NCBI GenBank assembly: GCA_031291055.1
Contig: JARLJU010000340.1
Coordinates: 1 to 64,000 of the forward strand
Direction of reading: 5' to 3'
From: Rudaea sp.
GTDB lineage: Bacteria > Pseudomonadota > Gammaproteobacteria > Xanthomonadales > Rhodanobacteraceae
DNA: 64,000 bases
Positions 34,739 through 44,019 of this stretch are shown here, piece by piece. A program made the position numbers and the translations under genes. Positions within the stretch are counted from its first letter, which is position 1, and every line of letters begins with the position of its first letter. The notes below the pieces were generated by a model, which saw nothing but the letters and a program-made list of their open reading frames with translations, searched no databases and was not told the DNA's origin.

Positions 34739-36912
34739 ATCCCGGTACCCAGCGCTTTTGCGAGTGTTTCGGCCTCGCCGATCGGTGGCTGGCACCGAGT
34801 GCCGCGGCACAGGTAGGCGGTGCCCCCCGGGCTGTACTCTTGCACTTGAAGTATGCCAGGCAGCAAGCCCGGATTCGCCGGAATGAAGTAGACGTCCGCA
34901 GGTTGCGAGGGCCGTTCCGCAAGGGCCGCACGCCAAGATTCTTCCTCGACGCCGTTCTCACAGCGTACGATGACATGCGCACGCGGACGCAGAAAATCGT
35001 TCAGCGCGCGCAGCAGGCTCGCGCAGCCCAGAGGCATCTGCTGCATGGTCGAATGCGCGGCACGCAGCGTGCGTTCGGCAGCATCCAGGTAGCGCGTTTC
35101 CCCGAGCAGATGGCCGATGCGCAGCAGGGCGCGGGCGGCAACGCCGTTGCCGGAAGGCGCCGCTTCATCCGCCCACGGTTTGGGACGCTGGATCAGGGTT
35201 TCGTGATCGTTCGCGGTGAACCAGAAACCGCCGCGCCCGCGATCTTCGAAACGCTCGAGCAGGGCATCGGCCAGCGCGATCGCCCAGGCCAGGTCGCGAT
35301 CGTTCCAGCGGCATTGCAGGCATTCCAGCAGGGCATCGAGCAGGAAGGCGTAGTCGTCCAGATAGGCGGGCAGCTTTGCCGTGGCGGCGGCGCTCGCGCA
35401 AAGACGGCCATCTCGCCATGCCGTCTTGTATAAAAAATCCAGCGCATTGTCGGCCAGGCCCATCAGCGCCGGGGCGCCGAGCAGGCGCGATGCGCGGGCG
35501 ATGCCGCCGATCATCAAGGCATTCCACGCCGTGAGAATCTTGTCGTCCAGTCCCGGGCGCACACGCTCGCTGCGTGCGGCGAAAAGTCTGGCGCGTGCTC
35601 GATTCAGACGAGCGCGGGCCTCCTCTGGCGTGATGCCGAGTATCCGGGCGACCTCTTCAAGCGCTACCGCGACGACCGGATTCCATGCGATATGCTCGAA
35701 ATTCGCCGGCCGATCGAAACCATAATGCGGTTCGACAACGGCGAATTCCTCGGGCGTCAGCAGGGCGCGCACGTCATCGCGCTGCCAGATGTAGAACTTG
35801 CCTTCCTCGTGTTCGGAGTCGGCATCCAGTGCGCTGTAGAAGCCGCCGCCCGGTGCAGTCATTTCGCGCAGCAGCCAGGCGACGATGTCGTGCGCGACGC
35901 GCATGTTTGACTCGCCGCCCGCGCGCGCCTCATTTTTGTCATTGTTTGCACCTGTGGCGCGGGCAAACAACGGCAGCAATTGTGCGTTGTCGTACAGCAT
36001 CTTCTCGAAATGCGGAATCTCCCAGCGTTCGTCGACGCTGTAACGGCAGAAGCCGCCGCCGATCTGATCGTGGATGCCGCCCGCTGCCATGCGTCTCAAG
36101 GTCAGATCGACCATTTCCTTTCCCTTCTCCCCCCGGGAGAAGGTGGCGCGCGGCGCCGGATGGAGGTTGGGTGGTGACGAGTCGCTCGCTTCGCCCGCTC
36201 CCTCACCCCTGCCTCTCTCCTGCGGGGAGAGAGGTTCATGCGACGTGTCGTGCGCAAGATCAAGCAGCAATTCCATTTCCGGACAATGGGGAAACTTCGG
36301 CGCTCCGGCATGGCCGCCATGGAGCGGATCGAAACTGAGTTCGCTCTGTGCAAGCGCCGCTTGTATCGGTGCATCGGTCAGTGCATCGGTTGCGCTCGCG
36401 CCACTGCCATAGTCGGCAAGGAACTGTGCCAGCGCCGCATTCTGCGAACGGACTTCGTCGCGGCGCTGGTTCCAGAACGCGCGCACTTGTTGCAGCACAT
36501 GTACGAACGGCGGCATGCCGTAGCGCGGTTCTTTCGGAAAATACGTACCGGCGTAGAACGGCAGATGGTCGTCCGGAGTCAGGAACACGGTTAGCGGCCA
36601 GCCGCCGCCACGACGCGTCAGTGCCTGATGCGCGAGCTGGTAGATCTTGTCCAGATCGGGCCGTTCCTCACGATCCACTTTTATATTGATATACAAATCG
36701 TTCATTGCCGCCGCGGTGGCGGCGTCCTCGAAACTCTCGTGCGCCATCACATGGCACCAATGGCAGGCGCTGTAGCCGATCGAGAGCAGGATGGGCTTGC
36801 CCTGCGCGCGCGCCGCTGCCATTGCCGGTTCTCCCCAGGCCCACCAGTCGACGGGATTGTCGGCGTGCTGACGCAGATAGGGACTGCTTTCGGCGACGAG
36901 GCGATTGGACAT
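34735..36912 (-). CDS. thioredoxin-domain protein of the YyaL/SSP411 family with in-frame repeat insertion
   Basis: About 725 residues. An N-terminal thioredoxin-like domain carries the family motif [18 protein letters not shown] (CHWC at residues 50-53) and [10 protein letters not shown]. It is followed by an (alpha/alpha)6-barrel of the epimerase/cellobiose type ([45 protein letters not shown]). Human SPATA20 and B. subtilis YyaL belong here; the biochemical role is unknown. Residues about 226-264 ([18 protein letters not shown] and following) are foreign to the family and are encoded by a double-hairpin intergenic-type repeat. Apart from that insertion the frame is intact. ATG at 36912 was preferred to that at 36921 by family starts (MSNRL). 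Confidence 0.9.
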   Translation of the reverse strand: MSNRLVAESSPYLRQHADNPVDWWAWGEPAMAAARAQGKPILLSIGYSACHWCHVMAHESFEDAATAAAMNDLYINIKVDREERPDLDKIYQLAHQALTRRGGGWPLTVFLTPDDHLPFYAGTYFPKEPRYGMPPFVHVLQQVRAFWNQRRDEVRSQNAALAQFLADYGSGASATDALTDAPIQAALAQSELSFDPLHGGHAGAPKFPHCPEMELLLDLAHDTSHEPLSPQERGRGEGAGEASDSSPPNLHPAPRATFSRGEKGKEMVDLTLRRMAAGGIHDQIGGGFCRYSVDERWEIPHFEKMLYDNAQLLPLFARATGANNDKNEARAGGESNMRVAHDIVAWLLREMTAPGGGFYSALDADSEHEEGKFYIWQRDDVRALLTPEEFAVVEPHYGFDRPANFEHIAWNPVVAVALEEVARILGITPEEARARLNRARARLFAARSERVRPGLDDKILTAWNALMIGGIARASRLLGAPALMGLADNALDFLYKTAWRDGRLCASAAATAKLPAYLDDYAFLLDALLECLQCRWNDRDLAWAIALADALLERFEDRGRGGFWFTANDHETLIQRPKPWADEAAPSGNGVAARALLRIGHLLGETRYLDAAERTLRAAHSTMQQMPLGCASLLRALNDFLRPRAHVIVRCENGVEEESWRAALAERPSQPADVYFIPANPGLLPGILQVQEYSPGGTAYLCRGTRCQPPIGEAETLAKALGTGI
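36121..36234. repeat. double-hairpin repeat inserted in frame in the yyaL-like gene
   Basis: Two stems bound the element: CCTTCTCCC/GGGAGAAGG (36123-36143) and CCTCTCTCC/GGAGAGAGG (36212-36234), separated by about 68 bases. CC-rich paired hairpins of this kind are normally intergenic in Xanthomonadales genomes. Here the element lies inside a coding region, keeps the frame and adds roughly 40 residues. Confidence 0.72.
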
Positions 36913-37003
36913 GACGAACATCCGGGGTGTTGCACGCAGTGTAAGCCTTGTGATGGCCGGACACGTCGGCTAACGTGGCGGCATTGCCGGATACGGGAAC
37001 GCC

Positions 37004-38209
37004 ATGACCGAGGAAATCGCCTACCCCGCGCTGTATCTGAAGCGTGGCGAGGAAGCGCGTTTGCGCGCGGGACATCTATGGGTGTTCTCGAACGAAGTGG
37101 ACGTGAAGCGGTCGCCGCTGACTGGTTTTGAGTCCGGCGAGCCCTGCGTCATCGTCGATTCGCACGACAAGCCGCTCGGCATCGGTTATGTCAATCCCGT
37201 CTCGCTGATTGCTGCGCGCCTGGTCCAGCGCGGCGTTGCGCACGCCTTCGATCGCTCGTTGATTGTGCACAAATTGAAGGTCGCTCTCGCCCTGCGCGAG
37301 CGCCTGCACGCCGAACCGTACTACCGGCTCCTGTTCGGCGAAGCCGACGGCTTGCCGGGACTGGTTCTGGATCGCTACGGCGACGTGATCGCCGGCCAGA
37401 TCAGCACGGCCGGCATGGAGCGCATGAAGGACGACATCGCGGCAGCCATCGTCAAGGTGATCAAACCCGCCGCGATCGTATGGAAGAACGATGCCAGCGT
37501 GCGCACGATGGAAGGATTGCCGAACTATGCCGATATCGGCTATGGCGAGCTGACTAAGCCCGTTGTCGCGCACGAAGGCGGTCTGGAATTCCACATCGAT
37601 CCGATCGGTGGGCAGAAGACCGGCTGGTTCTACGATCAGCGCAGCAATCGCGACCAGCTCGCCAGGTATGTGCGCGGCAAACGCGTGCTGGATGTGTTCA
37701 GCTATCTCGGCGCCTGGGGCCTGCGTGCGGGGGCCGGGGGCGCAGGCGAAGTCGTTTGCGTCGATGCTTCGGCGAGCGCCATCGAGGCGACCGAAGACAA
37801 TGCCGCGCGCAACGGACTGGCCGATCGCGTGCGCGCGGTCAAGGCAGACGCCTTCGATCACCTGAAATCATTGCGTGAGGCACGCGAGCATTTCGACGTG
37901 GTGATCCTCGATCCGCCTGCCTTCGTCAAGCGCAAGAAGGATTTCGCCGAGGGCCGTCTGGCCTATCGCCGCATCAACGAAATGGCGATGCAGGTTCTCG
38001 GCAAGGATGGCATCCTGATCACGGCTTCATGTTCGTATCACATGTCGCGCACGGCCTTGCTCGATGCCGTGCAACAAGGCGCGCGCCATCTGGATCGCAA
38101 CGTGCAGGTGCTGTCGCAACTGCAGCAGGCGCCGGATCATCCGGTGCACCCGGCGATTCCGGAAACGGATTACCTGAAGGGATTCATCTGTCGGGTGTTG
38201 TCCGGTTGA
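37004..38209 (+). CDS. rlmI: class I SAM-dependent rRNA methyltransferase, RlmI-like
   Basis: The 401-residue enzyme has an N-terminal PUA domain (LKRGEEARLRAGHLWVFSNEV, SGEPCVIVDSHDKPLGIGYVN), an RlmI/RlmK connector (LLFGEADGLPGLVLDRYGD) and a Rossmann methyltransferase domain (RVLDVFSYLGAWGLRAG, VVCVDASASAIE, DVVILDPPAFVKRKKD, TASCSYHMS). E. coli RlmI makes m5C1962 in 23S rRNA; the sequence supports the same role. It is divergent from the yyaL-like gene. Confidence 0.9.
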   Translation: MTEEIAYPALYLKRGEEARLRAGHLWVFSNEVDVKRSPLTGFESGEPCVIVDSHDKPLGIGYVNPVSLIAARLVQRGVAHAFDRSLIVHKLKVALALRERLHAEPYYRLLFGEADGLPGLVLDRYGDVIAGQISTAGMERMKDDIAAAIVKVIKPAAIVWKNDASVRTMEGLPNYADIGYGELTKPVVAHEGGLEFHIDPIGGQKTGWFYDQRSNRDQLARYVRGKRVLDVFSYLGAWGLRAGAGGAGEVVCVDASASAIEATEDNAARNGLADRVRAVKADAFDHLKSLREAREHFDVVILDPPAFVKRKKDFAEGRLAYRRINEMAMQVLGKDGILITASCSYHMSRTALLDAVQQGARHLDRNVQVLSQLQQAPDHPVHPAIPETDYLKGFICRVLSG

Positions 38210-38345
38210 GCGCAGGGCTGAGAGTTGAAAAACAGCTGGTCATGACAAGGTTTTCGCAACGGCATCGCCCATTCCGATAAACTCCGCGCTTCGCCTCTGC
38301 CTCGTTCGATCTTTCAGCCCCGGCCCTCAACCCTGATTTTCAAGC

Positions 38346-39227
38346 ATGCCCTATTTCCACGACATCAATCCCATTGCTTTCTCGATCGGCCCCGTCGCCG
38401 TGCACTGGTACGGCATCATGTACCTGCTCGGTTTTCTCGGCGCGTGGTGGCTCGGCGAATCGCGACGCAAACAGGGCCGGCTGCCGGTCAGCGCGGAAGC
38501 GTATTCGGATCTGCTGTTCTATGGGATGATGGGTGTCATCATCGGCGGCCGCATCGGCTACATGCTGTTTTACTCCCCGCTCGGCTGGATTGTGCACGAT
38601 CCGCTGGCGCTGTTCCGCGTCTGGGAAGGCGGCATGTCGTTCCATGGTGGCCTTATTGGCGTGCTCGTGGCCGGCTGGTGGTGGTCGCGACGCCGCAAAA
38701 TCCACTTTTTCGATACGATCGATTTCATTGCACCGCTGGTGCCGATCGGCCTCGGACTTGGCCGCTTCGGCAATTTCATCGGTGGCGAACTTTGGGGCAG
38801 GCATACCGATCTGCCGTGGGGCGTGATCTTTCCGCGCGCGCTGGAGTCCCTCGGCAAGTCGCGCGACGAGTTGTATCAAATGTACCTGGCCGGACAGCTC
38901 AACGGCGCGGCCAGGCACCCATCGCAGCTCTACGAATTCGCCCTGGAGGGCATCGTCCTGTTCGCCGTACTGTGGATCTATTCGCGCAAGCCGCGCCCGC
39001 GTTATGCCGTCTCGGGCCTGTTCGCCCTGCTCTACGGAATCTTTCGCTTCAGTGTCGAATTCGTGCGTGAGCCCGACGTGCAATTGGGATTCATCGCCTT
39101 CGACTGGCTGACGATGGGGCAGATTCTCTCAATTCCATTGATCGTTACTGGCGTCGTATTGCTGTTTCTTTCGCGGCGCGCCGCGACGCCGTCATTGCAG
39201 CCTTCAGCCCTGAGCCCGCAAGCTTGA
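38346..39227 (+). CDS. lgt: prolipoprotein diacylglyceryl transferase
   Basis: The 293-residue membrane enzyme has the Lgt signature [14 protein letters not shown] near residue 139, the essential HGG in [37 protein letters not shown] at the N-terminus and seven transmembrane helices. It attaches diacylglycerol from phosphatidylglycerol to the lipobox cysteine of prolipoproteins, for example the LemA protein of this window. thyA starts one base after its stop, the usual lgt-thyA pairing of gammaproteobacteria. Confidence 0.97.
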   Translation: MPYFHDINPIAFSIGPVAVHWYGIMYLLGFLGAWWLGESRRKQGRLPVSAEAYSDLLFYGMMGVIIGGRIGYMLFYSPLGWIVHDPLALFRVWEGGMSFHGGLIGVLVAGWWWSRRRKIHFFDTIDFIAPLVPIGLGLGRFGNFIGGELWGRHTDLPWGVIFPRALESLGKSRDELYQMYLAGQLNGAARHPSQLYEFALEGIVLFAVLWIYSRKPRPRYAVSGLFALLYGIFRFSVEFVREPDVQLGFIAFDWLTMGQILSIPLIVTGVVLLFLSRRAATPSLQPSALSPQA

Positions 39228-39228
39228 A

Positions 39229-40023
39229 ATGAAACAATACCTTGACCTGCTGCGAGACGTTCTCGAACACGGTGCCGAAAAATCCGACCGCACTGGCACC
39301 GGTACGCTATCGGTGTTCGGGCGGCAGATGCGCTTCGATCTGGCCGATGGTTTTCCGCTGGTCACTACGAAGAAATTGCACACCAAATCGATAGTGCACG
39401 AATTGCTCTGGTTTCTGCGCGGCGACACCAATATCGGCTACCTGAAGGAACACGGGGTCGGTATCTGGGATGAGTGGGCCGATGCGAATGGCGAGTTGGG
39501 CCCCGTCTATGGTCAGCAGTGGCGCGCGTGGCCGGCCCCGGATGGTCGCATGATCGATCAGATTTCATGGGTCGTCGAGGAGATCAGGCGCAATCCGGAT
39601 TCGCGCCGCCTCGTGGTCAGCGCGTGGAATGTCGCCGAGCTGCCGAAGATGGCCTTGCAGCCCTGCCATGCCTTGTTCCAGTTCCACGTCGCCAACGGAC
39701 GCCTGTCCTGCCAGCTGTACCAGCGCTCCGGCGATTTCTTCCTCGGCGTGCCGTTCAATATCGCCAGCTATGCGCTGCTCACGCACATGATCGCTCAGGT
39801 CTGCAATCTGCAGCCGGGCGACTTCGTGCATACCCTGGGCGATGCGCATTTGTATAAAAATCACCTGGATCAGGCGCGCACCCAGCTTGCGCGCACGCCG
39901 TTGCCGCTGCCGCGGCTGAAACTCGATCCGGATGTAGGCTCGATCTTTGATTTCCGCTACGAAGATATCGCCATCGAAGGCTATCAGTCGCACCCGTCCA
40001 TCAAGGCGCCGATTGCGGTTTGA
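39229..40023 (+). CDS. thyA: thymidylate synthase
   Basis: The 264-residue protein is the same length as E. coli ThyA. It has [12 protein letters not shown] (residues 20-31), [27 protein letters not shown] and the nucleophile Cys146 in [12 protein letters not shown], plus the [19 protein letters not shown] folate-binding region. It methylates dUMP to dTMP with methylenetetrahydrofolate, yielding dihydrofolate that the nearby folA product reduces. Confidence 0.98.
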   Translation: MKQYLDLLRDVLEHGAEKSDRTGTGTLSVFGRQMRFDLADGFPLVTTKKLHTKSIVHELLWFLRGDTNIGYLKEHGVGIWDEWADANGELGPVYGQQWRAWPAPDGRMIDQISWVVEEIRRNPDSRRLVVSAWNVAELPKMALQPCHALFQFHVANGRLSCQLYQRSGDFFLGVPFNIASYALLTHMIAQVCNLQPGDFVHTLGDAHLYKNHLDQARTQLARTPLPLPRLKLDPDVGSIFDFRYEDIAIEGYQSHPSIKAPIAV

Positions 40024-40117
40024 CCGTCACGGCGCGAAGGGTGCTTGCGCTGGACCGCCGGCTCGCCGATAGTGCAGCCGGCGAAGTACATTCGCTGCGA
40101 ATCTCACGGGGGGTGGG

Positions 40118-40174
40118 ATGAAAAATTCACAAGCACGTGGCTTGCCGTCAGCCCATGCGGGAAAGCCCGCATGA
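40118..40174 (+). CDS. 18-codon leader ORF overlapping the folA start
   Basis: A strong GGGGGGTGGG site precedes ATG and a reading frame for MKNSQARGLPSAHAGKPA. Its TGA overlaps the folA ATG as ATGA. The folA start itself has no independent ribosome binding site of similar strength and lies within a hairpin, so translation of the leader could open it. Expression is not shown; the arrangement is what is seen. Confidence 0.4.
   Translation: MKNSQARGLPSAHAGKPA
40154..40173 (+). promoter_or_regulatory. start-codon hairpin of folA
   Basis: CATGCGGG and CCCGCATG form a perfect 8-bp stem around AAAG; the last three bases of the right arm are the folA ATG. In mRNA this would sequester the start codon unless a ribosome on the leader ORF melts it. 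Confidence 0.5.
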
Positions 40175-40677
40175 ACGGTGAACTTTCTTCTGCGCGGTTC
40201 ACGTTGATCGCCGCGCTCGACTGCAACTATGCCATCGGCCGCGACCGCACGCTGCCATGGCATCTGCCTGCGGACCTGCAGCGGTTCAAGCGGCTCACGC
40301 TGGGCAAGCCGGTGCTGATGGGACGCCGGACCGCGCTCGCCATCGGCCGCGCGCTGCCGGGCCGGCGCAATCTGGTGCTGACGCATGCTGACTCGGCGCC
40401 GTTTGCCGGCCAGGAAGTAGTCGGTTCGCTGAATGCGGCGATTGCCACGGCGGGCGAAAGTGAGTTGTGTGTGATTGGCGGCGGCGAGGTGTATGCGCTG
40501 GCATTGCCGCATGCGACACGGTTGCTGCTGACCCTGGTCGGCGCCGAGATCAAGGGCGCGGATGCCTTCTTCCCCGCATTCGACCTGGCTGCCTGGCGCG
40601 AGGTTTCGCGCCAGCACCATGCGGCCGACGCCCATCACCAGTACACATTTGACTTTGTGGATTACGAGAAAATATGA
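40171..40677 (+). CDS. folA: dihydrofolate reductase
   Basis: The 168-residue enzyme has the DHFR landmarks FTLIAALDCNYAIGRDRTLPWHLPADLQRFK with the catalytic Asp35, KPVLMGRRTALAIGRALPGRRNLVLT (NADPH binding) and CVIGGGEVYALALP. It regenerates tetrahydrofolate for ThyA, 147 bases upstream. The start is the ATG at the leader-ORF overlap because family members begin shortly before the LIAALD strand. It is convergent with apaH. Confidence 0.96.
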   Translation: MNGELSSARFTLIAALDCNYAIGRDRTLPWHLPADLQRFKRLTLGKPVLMGRRTALAIGRALPGRRNLVLTHADSAPFAGQEVVGSLNAAIATAGESELCVIGGGEVYALALPHATRLLLTLVGAEIKGADAFFPAFDLAAWREVSRQHHAADAHHQYTFDFVDYEKI

Positions 40678-40714
40678 GCAGGCGTCAGCCCCTGCGTTCG
40701 TGACGAGTTCCGGG

Positions 40715-41563
40715 TCATTCGATGAAATTGCCGCCCGGCCGCGGTCGCGTCGACTTGATCGCGACAAATTGCGGCTCCTCCCCATCCAGGCGTAGCGCGA
40801 TCAGCTCACCGCCCCAGACACAGCCGCCGTCGATCGCGTACACACCCATGCCCTGGAAACGCCCGAGCGTGGACCAGTGCCCGCAGACGATGCGCACGTC
40901 GCGCCGGCTGATTCCTGGTACCTCGAACCACGGGTACAGGCCCGGTTTCTGCGTGCCGGGCGCGCCTTTTTCGCCGTAGGCTATGCGTCCGCGCACGTCA
41001 CAATAGCGCATGCGCGTGAGCACATTGATCGTTGCGCGCAGACGTTCTATGCCTTGCAGCCGTGGCGACCATTGATCGGGCTTGTTGCCGAACATCGCCT
41101 TGAGCAGGCGATGCGATCCTTCGCCGCGCAGACGCGACTCGACCTCGCGAGCCGCCTGTTCGGCGCGTTCGACCGTCCAGCGCGGAACCAGCCCGGCGTG
41201 CACGAGCATGAAATTGAGGCTTCGGTCGATATGCAGCAGCGGGCGGGTGCGCAACCAGTCGAGCAAGACATCGCGATCCGGCGCGAACAGCACTTCGCGC
41301 AATTCCGGATTGACCTTTTCCTGGTCCGCGCTGTTGCGTTCGGCGATCGCGAGCAGGCTCAGGTCGTGATTGCCGAGCACGCAGACCGCGCGCTCGCCAA
41401 ACGACTGCACAAGACGCAACACCGCCAGCGACTGGCCGCCGCGGTTGACCAGGTCGCCGCAGAACCACAGGGTATCGCGCGCCGGATCGAACTGCAGTTT
41501 GTCGAGCAACTGGCGAAGTTCATCGTAGCAACCCTGGATGTCGCCGATGGCCCAGGTCGCCAT
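40715..41563 (-). CDS. apaH: symmetrical bis(5'-nucleosyl)-tetraphosphatase
   Basis: The 282-residue protein (E. coli ApaH is of the same size) shows the metallophosphatase motifs AIGDIQGCYDEL (G-D-x-x-G), FCGDLVNRGGQS (G-D-x-x-N-R-G) and VLGNHDLSLLAIA (G-N-H-D). It splits Ap4A into two ADP and also removes NpnN caps from RNA. It directly follows apaG: the ATG overlaps the apaG stop by one base. Confidence 0.97.
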   Translation of the reverse strand: MATWAIGDIQGCYDELRQLLDKLQFDPARDTLWFCGDLVNRGGQSLAVLRLVQSFGERAVCVLGNHDLSLLAIAERNSADQEKVNPELREVLFAPDRDVLLDWLRTRPLLHIDRSLNFMLVHAGLVPRWTVERAEQAAREVESRLRGEGSHRLLKAMFGNKPDQWSPRLQGIERLRATINVLTRMRYCDVRGRIAYGEKGAPGTQKPGLYPWFEVPGISRRDVRIVCGHWSTLGRFQGMGVYAIDGGCVWGGELIALRLDGEEPQFVAIKSTRPRPGGNFIE

Positions 41564-41946
41564 CAGTGTACCGTCCGCGGTATCGACAGGATGAACTGCG
41601 GGATCGTCGCATCGAAGCGGCGTCCATCGTCAGCGAGCATCTGGTAACTGCCGCGCATGGTACCGACGGCGGTTTCGAGCACGGCGCCGGAGGTGTAGTG
41701 GAAATCGTCGCCGGGCCGCAACCAGGGCTGTTCGCCGACCACCCCGTCGCCGCGTACTTCCTGCACCTTGCCGTTGGCATCGGTGATGATCCAGTGGCGC
41801 GTCAGCAGGCGCGCCGGCACATTGCCTGCATTGGCGATGCGGATCGTGTACGCGAACACATAACGGTTGTCATCCGGCGCCGATTGCTCGTCGAGGAAGC
41901 GCGTCTGCACGGTCACGGCAATTTCATAGTTCTTCTTGTCGATCAT
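41563..41946 (-). CDS. apaG: ApaG protein
   Basis: The 127-residue ApaG/DUF525 protein has the fibronectin-III-like fold pattern [67 protein letters not shown] and [20 protein letters not shown]. Its function is unsettled; it is constantly linked to rsmA and apaH. Here it is 192 bases downstream of rsmA, more than in E. coli, and no gene is visible in that gap. Confidence 0.96.
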   Translation of the reverse strand: MIDKKNYEIAVTVQTRFLDEQSAPDDNRYVFAYTIRIANAGNVPARLLTRHWIITDANGKVQEVRGDGVVGEQPWLRPGDDFHYTSGAVLETAVGTMRGSYQMLADDGRRFDATIPQFILSIPRTVH

Positions 41947-42138
41947 GGCCCGATTCTCGACCACATGAAGCGGCACGGCAAGCCTGTTGAAACCGTGCGG
42001 ACATGTTTCGCGTCCGTTCCCGTCGACCGCTGCAGCGAAGGCGCGAAGTGCGGGACTCTGCCGAACTCTTCGACGTTGCCCCCTGCGGCGGCGATCAGCG
42101 CGAACGCCCGACAGTCCCGGCTTGCCGGTTCGGTGACA

Positions 42139-42942
42139 TCAATGGCTCGCCAGATGTTTCGCCAACGCCACGAACGCCGACGGCGTCAACTGCTCGGCGC
42201 GCGCACGCGGATCGATGCCGGCAGCGTCGAGTTCGCTGCCGGCGGCGATCCCGGACAAGGCATTGCTCAGGGTCTTGCGGCGCTGGCCGAAGGCGGCGCG
42301 CACGATGCGTTCGATCAGGGCGAAATCCACTTGCGGCAACGACGGTGCCGGCAGCGGCGTCAGCCGCACGACGGCCGAATCGACTTTCGGCGGTGGCCGG
42401 AACGCACCCGGCGGTACGCCGAACAGCGGCTGCACCGCGCAGCGCAACTGCAGCATCACGCTGAGCCGGCCATAGACCTTGCTGCCCGGCACGGCGGCCA
42501 TGCGCTCGACCACTTCCTTCTGCAGCATGAAGTGCATGTCGCGGATCGCGGCGGCATGGTCAAGACAGTGAAAAAGTATAGGAGTGGAAATATTGTAGGG
42601 CAGGTTGCCGACCACGCGCAGCGGCTGTCCGGCAGCCAGTGCGGTGAAGTCGACGGTCAGCACGTCGGCACTGACGATGCTCAACTCGCCGACACCGAGT
42701 GCCTTTTTGCGCAGGGGTTCGATCAGGTCGCGGTCAAGCTCGATCGCGATGAGCTTGCCGGCAGCGCGCAGCAGCGGCAGGGTCAGGGCGCCTTCGCCGG
42801 GCCCGATCTCGACCAGCCGGTCGCCGGCTTGCGGTGCGACGGATTCAACGATGCGATTGAGTATGTTCCTGTCATGCAGGAAATGCTGGCCAAAACGCTT
42901 GCGTGCGATATGCCCGCCATGTGCCGCGTCGCGATGTGACAT
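42139..42942 (-). CDS. rsmA: 16S rRNA (adenine1518/1519-N6)-dimethyltransferase
   Basis: The 267-residue enzyme has RKRFGQHFLHDRNIL at its start, the SAM motif VEIGPGEGALTLPLL, the catalytic NLPYNIS motif and FRPPPKVDSAVVRL near the C-terminus. It dimethylates two adenines of the 3' helix of 16S rRNA and its loss gives kasugamycin resistance. Its ATG shares one base with the LysR gene's TGA (TGATG). In related genomes pdxA sits directly upstream; here an accessory block intervenes. Confidence 0.97.
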   Translation of the reverse strand: MSHRDAAHGGHIARKRFGQHFLHDRNILNRIVESVAPQAGDRLVEIGPGEGALTLPLLRAAGKLIAIELDRDLIEPLRKKALGVGELSIVSADVLTVDFTALAAGQPLRVVGNLPYNISTPILFHCLDHAAAIRDMHFMLQKEVVERMAAVPGSKVYGRLSVMLQLRCAVQPLFGVPPGAFRPPPKVDSAVVRLTPLPAPSLPQVDFALIERIVRAAFGQRRKTLSNALSGIAAGSELDAAGIDPRARAEQLTPSAFVALAKHLASH

Positions 42943-43871
42943 CAACCGGCGCCCTTGACGGAGGTTGTCGGTGCGTAAACTGCCGGGGTGGCGCGCAACT
43001 CGTCGAGCAGCCAGTCGCGGAACAGACACACCTCGGTTTTGTCCGCATTGCGGCCCGGGTAGACCAGGTGACAGGTCTGCGGCGAGGCGATGCGCTGGCG
43101 GAACGGCGCAACCAGCACGCCGCTGCGCAGTTTTGCGGCGGCCAGGGAACCGCGCGCGAGCACGACTCCCTGGCCCTGAATCGCAGCCTGCAGCGCGAGT
43201 TCCGAATCGTTGAAAATGGAACCGCTCCGGGGTTCCGGCAGGTTCAGCCCGGCGGCCGCAAACCACGCCGCCCACGGCTGATTGCGTATGCGCAGCAGCG
43301 GCAACCGCGCCAGGTCGGCGGGAACACGAACGCGTTCTGCGCGCTGCAACCTCGGACTCATGGTCGGAAACAATTCATCATCAAACAGCTTGGTGGATTC
43401 CAGCCCCGGATAGTTGCCGGTACCGTAGCGGATCGCGACATCGACGCCATCGTTGCGGAAATCAGCAAGCGCGGTCGTGCTTTCCAGGCGCAGCTCGATG
43501 CCGGGATGACGCTCGAGAAATCCACCCAGACGCGCAACCAGCCATGCGGCCGCGAACGAAGGCAGCACGCTGACCGTGATGGAATTGCCGGCATCGCCGC
43601 CACGCAGACGCTCGACCGCGCTGGCAAGGGCATCCAGCGCCGCGCTGACATCCTGGGCGAGCTGGCGGCCGTGTTCGGTCGCACGCATGCGGCGGCCCGC
43701 GCGCTCGAACAGGTTGACGCCCAGCGCCTCCTCCAGCGCATGCATCTGGTGGCTGACCGCACCCGGGGTCAGGCCAAGCTCGGCGCCGGCGCGAGTGTAG
43801 TTCTCGTGGCGCACGGCGGCTTCCAGGATGCGCAGCGAGCGCAACGGCGGCAGGCGATGCCAGGGATTCAT
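42942..43871 (-). CDS. LysR-family regulator, GcvA-like
   Basis: The 309-residue regulator has an N-terminal winged helix (PPLRSLRILEAAVRHENYTRAGAELGLTPGAVSHQMHALEEALGVNLFERAGRRM) of the GcvA/AmpR type and a periplasmic-binding-like effector domain. It is divergent from an EamA exporter gene, the usual regulator-target pair. A GAAAAT-N4-ATTTTC site lies in the shared intergenic region. Its stop overlaps the rsmA start, so the rsmA-apaGH operon may now be read through from this gene. Confidence 0.93.
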   Translation of the reverse strand: MNPWHRLPPLRSLRILEAAVRHENYTRAGAELGLTPGAVSHQMHALEEALGVNLFERAGRRMRATEHGRQLAQDVSAALDALASAVERLRGGDAGNSITVSVLPSFAAAWLVARLGGFLERHPGIELRLESTTALADFRNDGVDVAIRYGTGNYPGLESTKLFDDELFPTMSPRLQRAERVRVPADLARLPLLRIRNQPWAAWFAAAGLNLPEPRSGSIFNDSELALQAAIQGQGVVLARGSLAAAKLRSGVLVAPFRQRIASPQTCHLVYPGRNADKTEVCLFRDWLLDELRATPAVYAPTTSVKGAG

Positions 43872-43934
43872 CGGCGGCTACTCACGGAATCGAGCAGTTC
43901 ATTGTGCTGTGAATTCCGTTCAAGGTTGAGGCGA

Positions 43935-43950
43935 GAAAATAGCGATTTTC
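43935..43950. promoter_or_regulatory. inverted repeat between lysR and eamA genes
   Basis: GAAAAT-AGCG-ATTTTC is a perfect 6-bp dyad in AT-rich sequence between the divergent genes. It fits the T-N11-A type symmetry expected for a LysR operator. A second small hairpin (TTCGCC-TTTT-GGCGAA, 43994-44009) abuts the AAGGA ribosome binding site of the exporter gene. Confidence 0.35.
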
Positions 43951-44019
43951 CGCCCCGATCGCCAGCATTATGATCGCGTCCGACGACAATGGTTTCGCCT
44001 TTTGGCGAAGGAAGCGTTC

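Noticed and set aside
41566-42939. Long plus-strand frame across apaG and rsmA
   Set aside because: It is antisense to two conserved genes and shows no recognisable domain.
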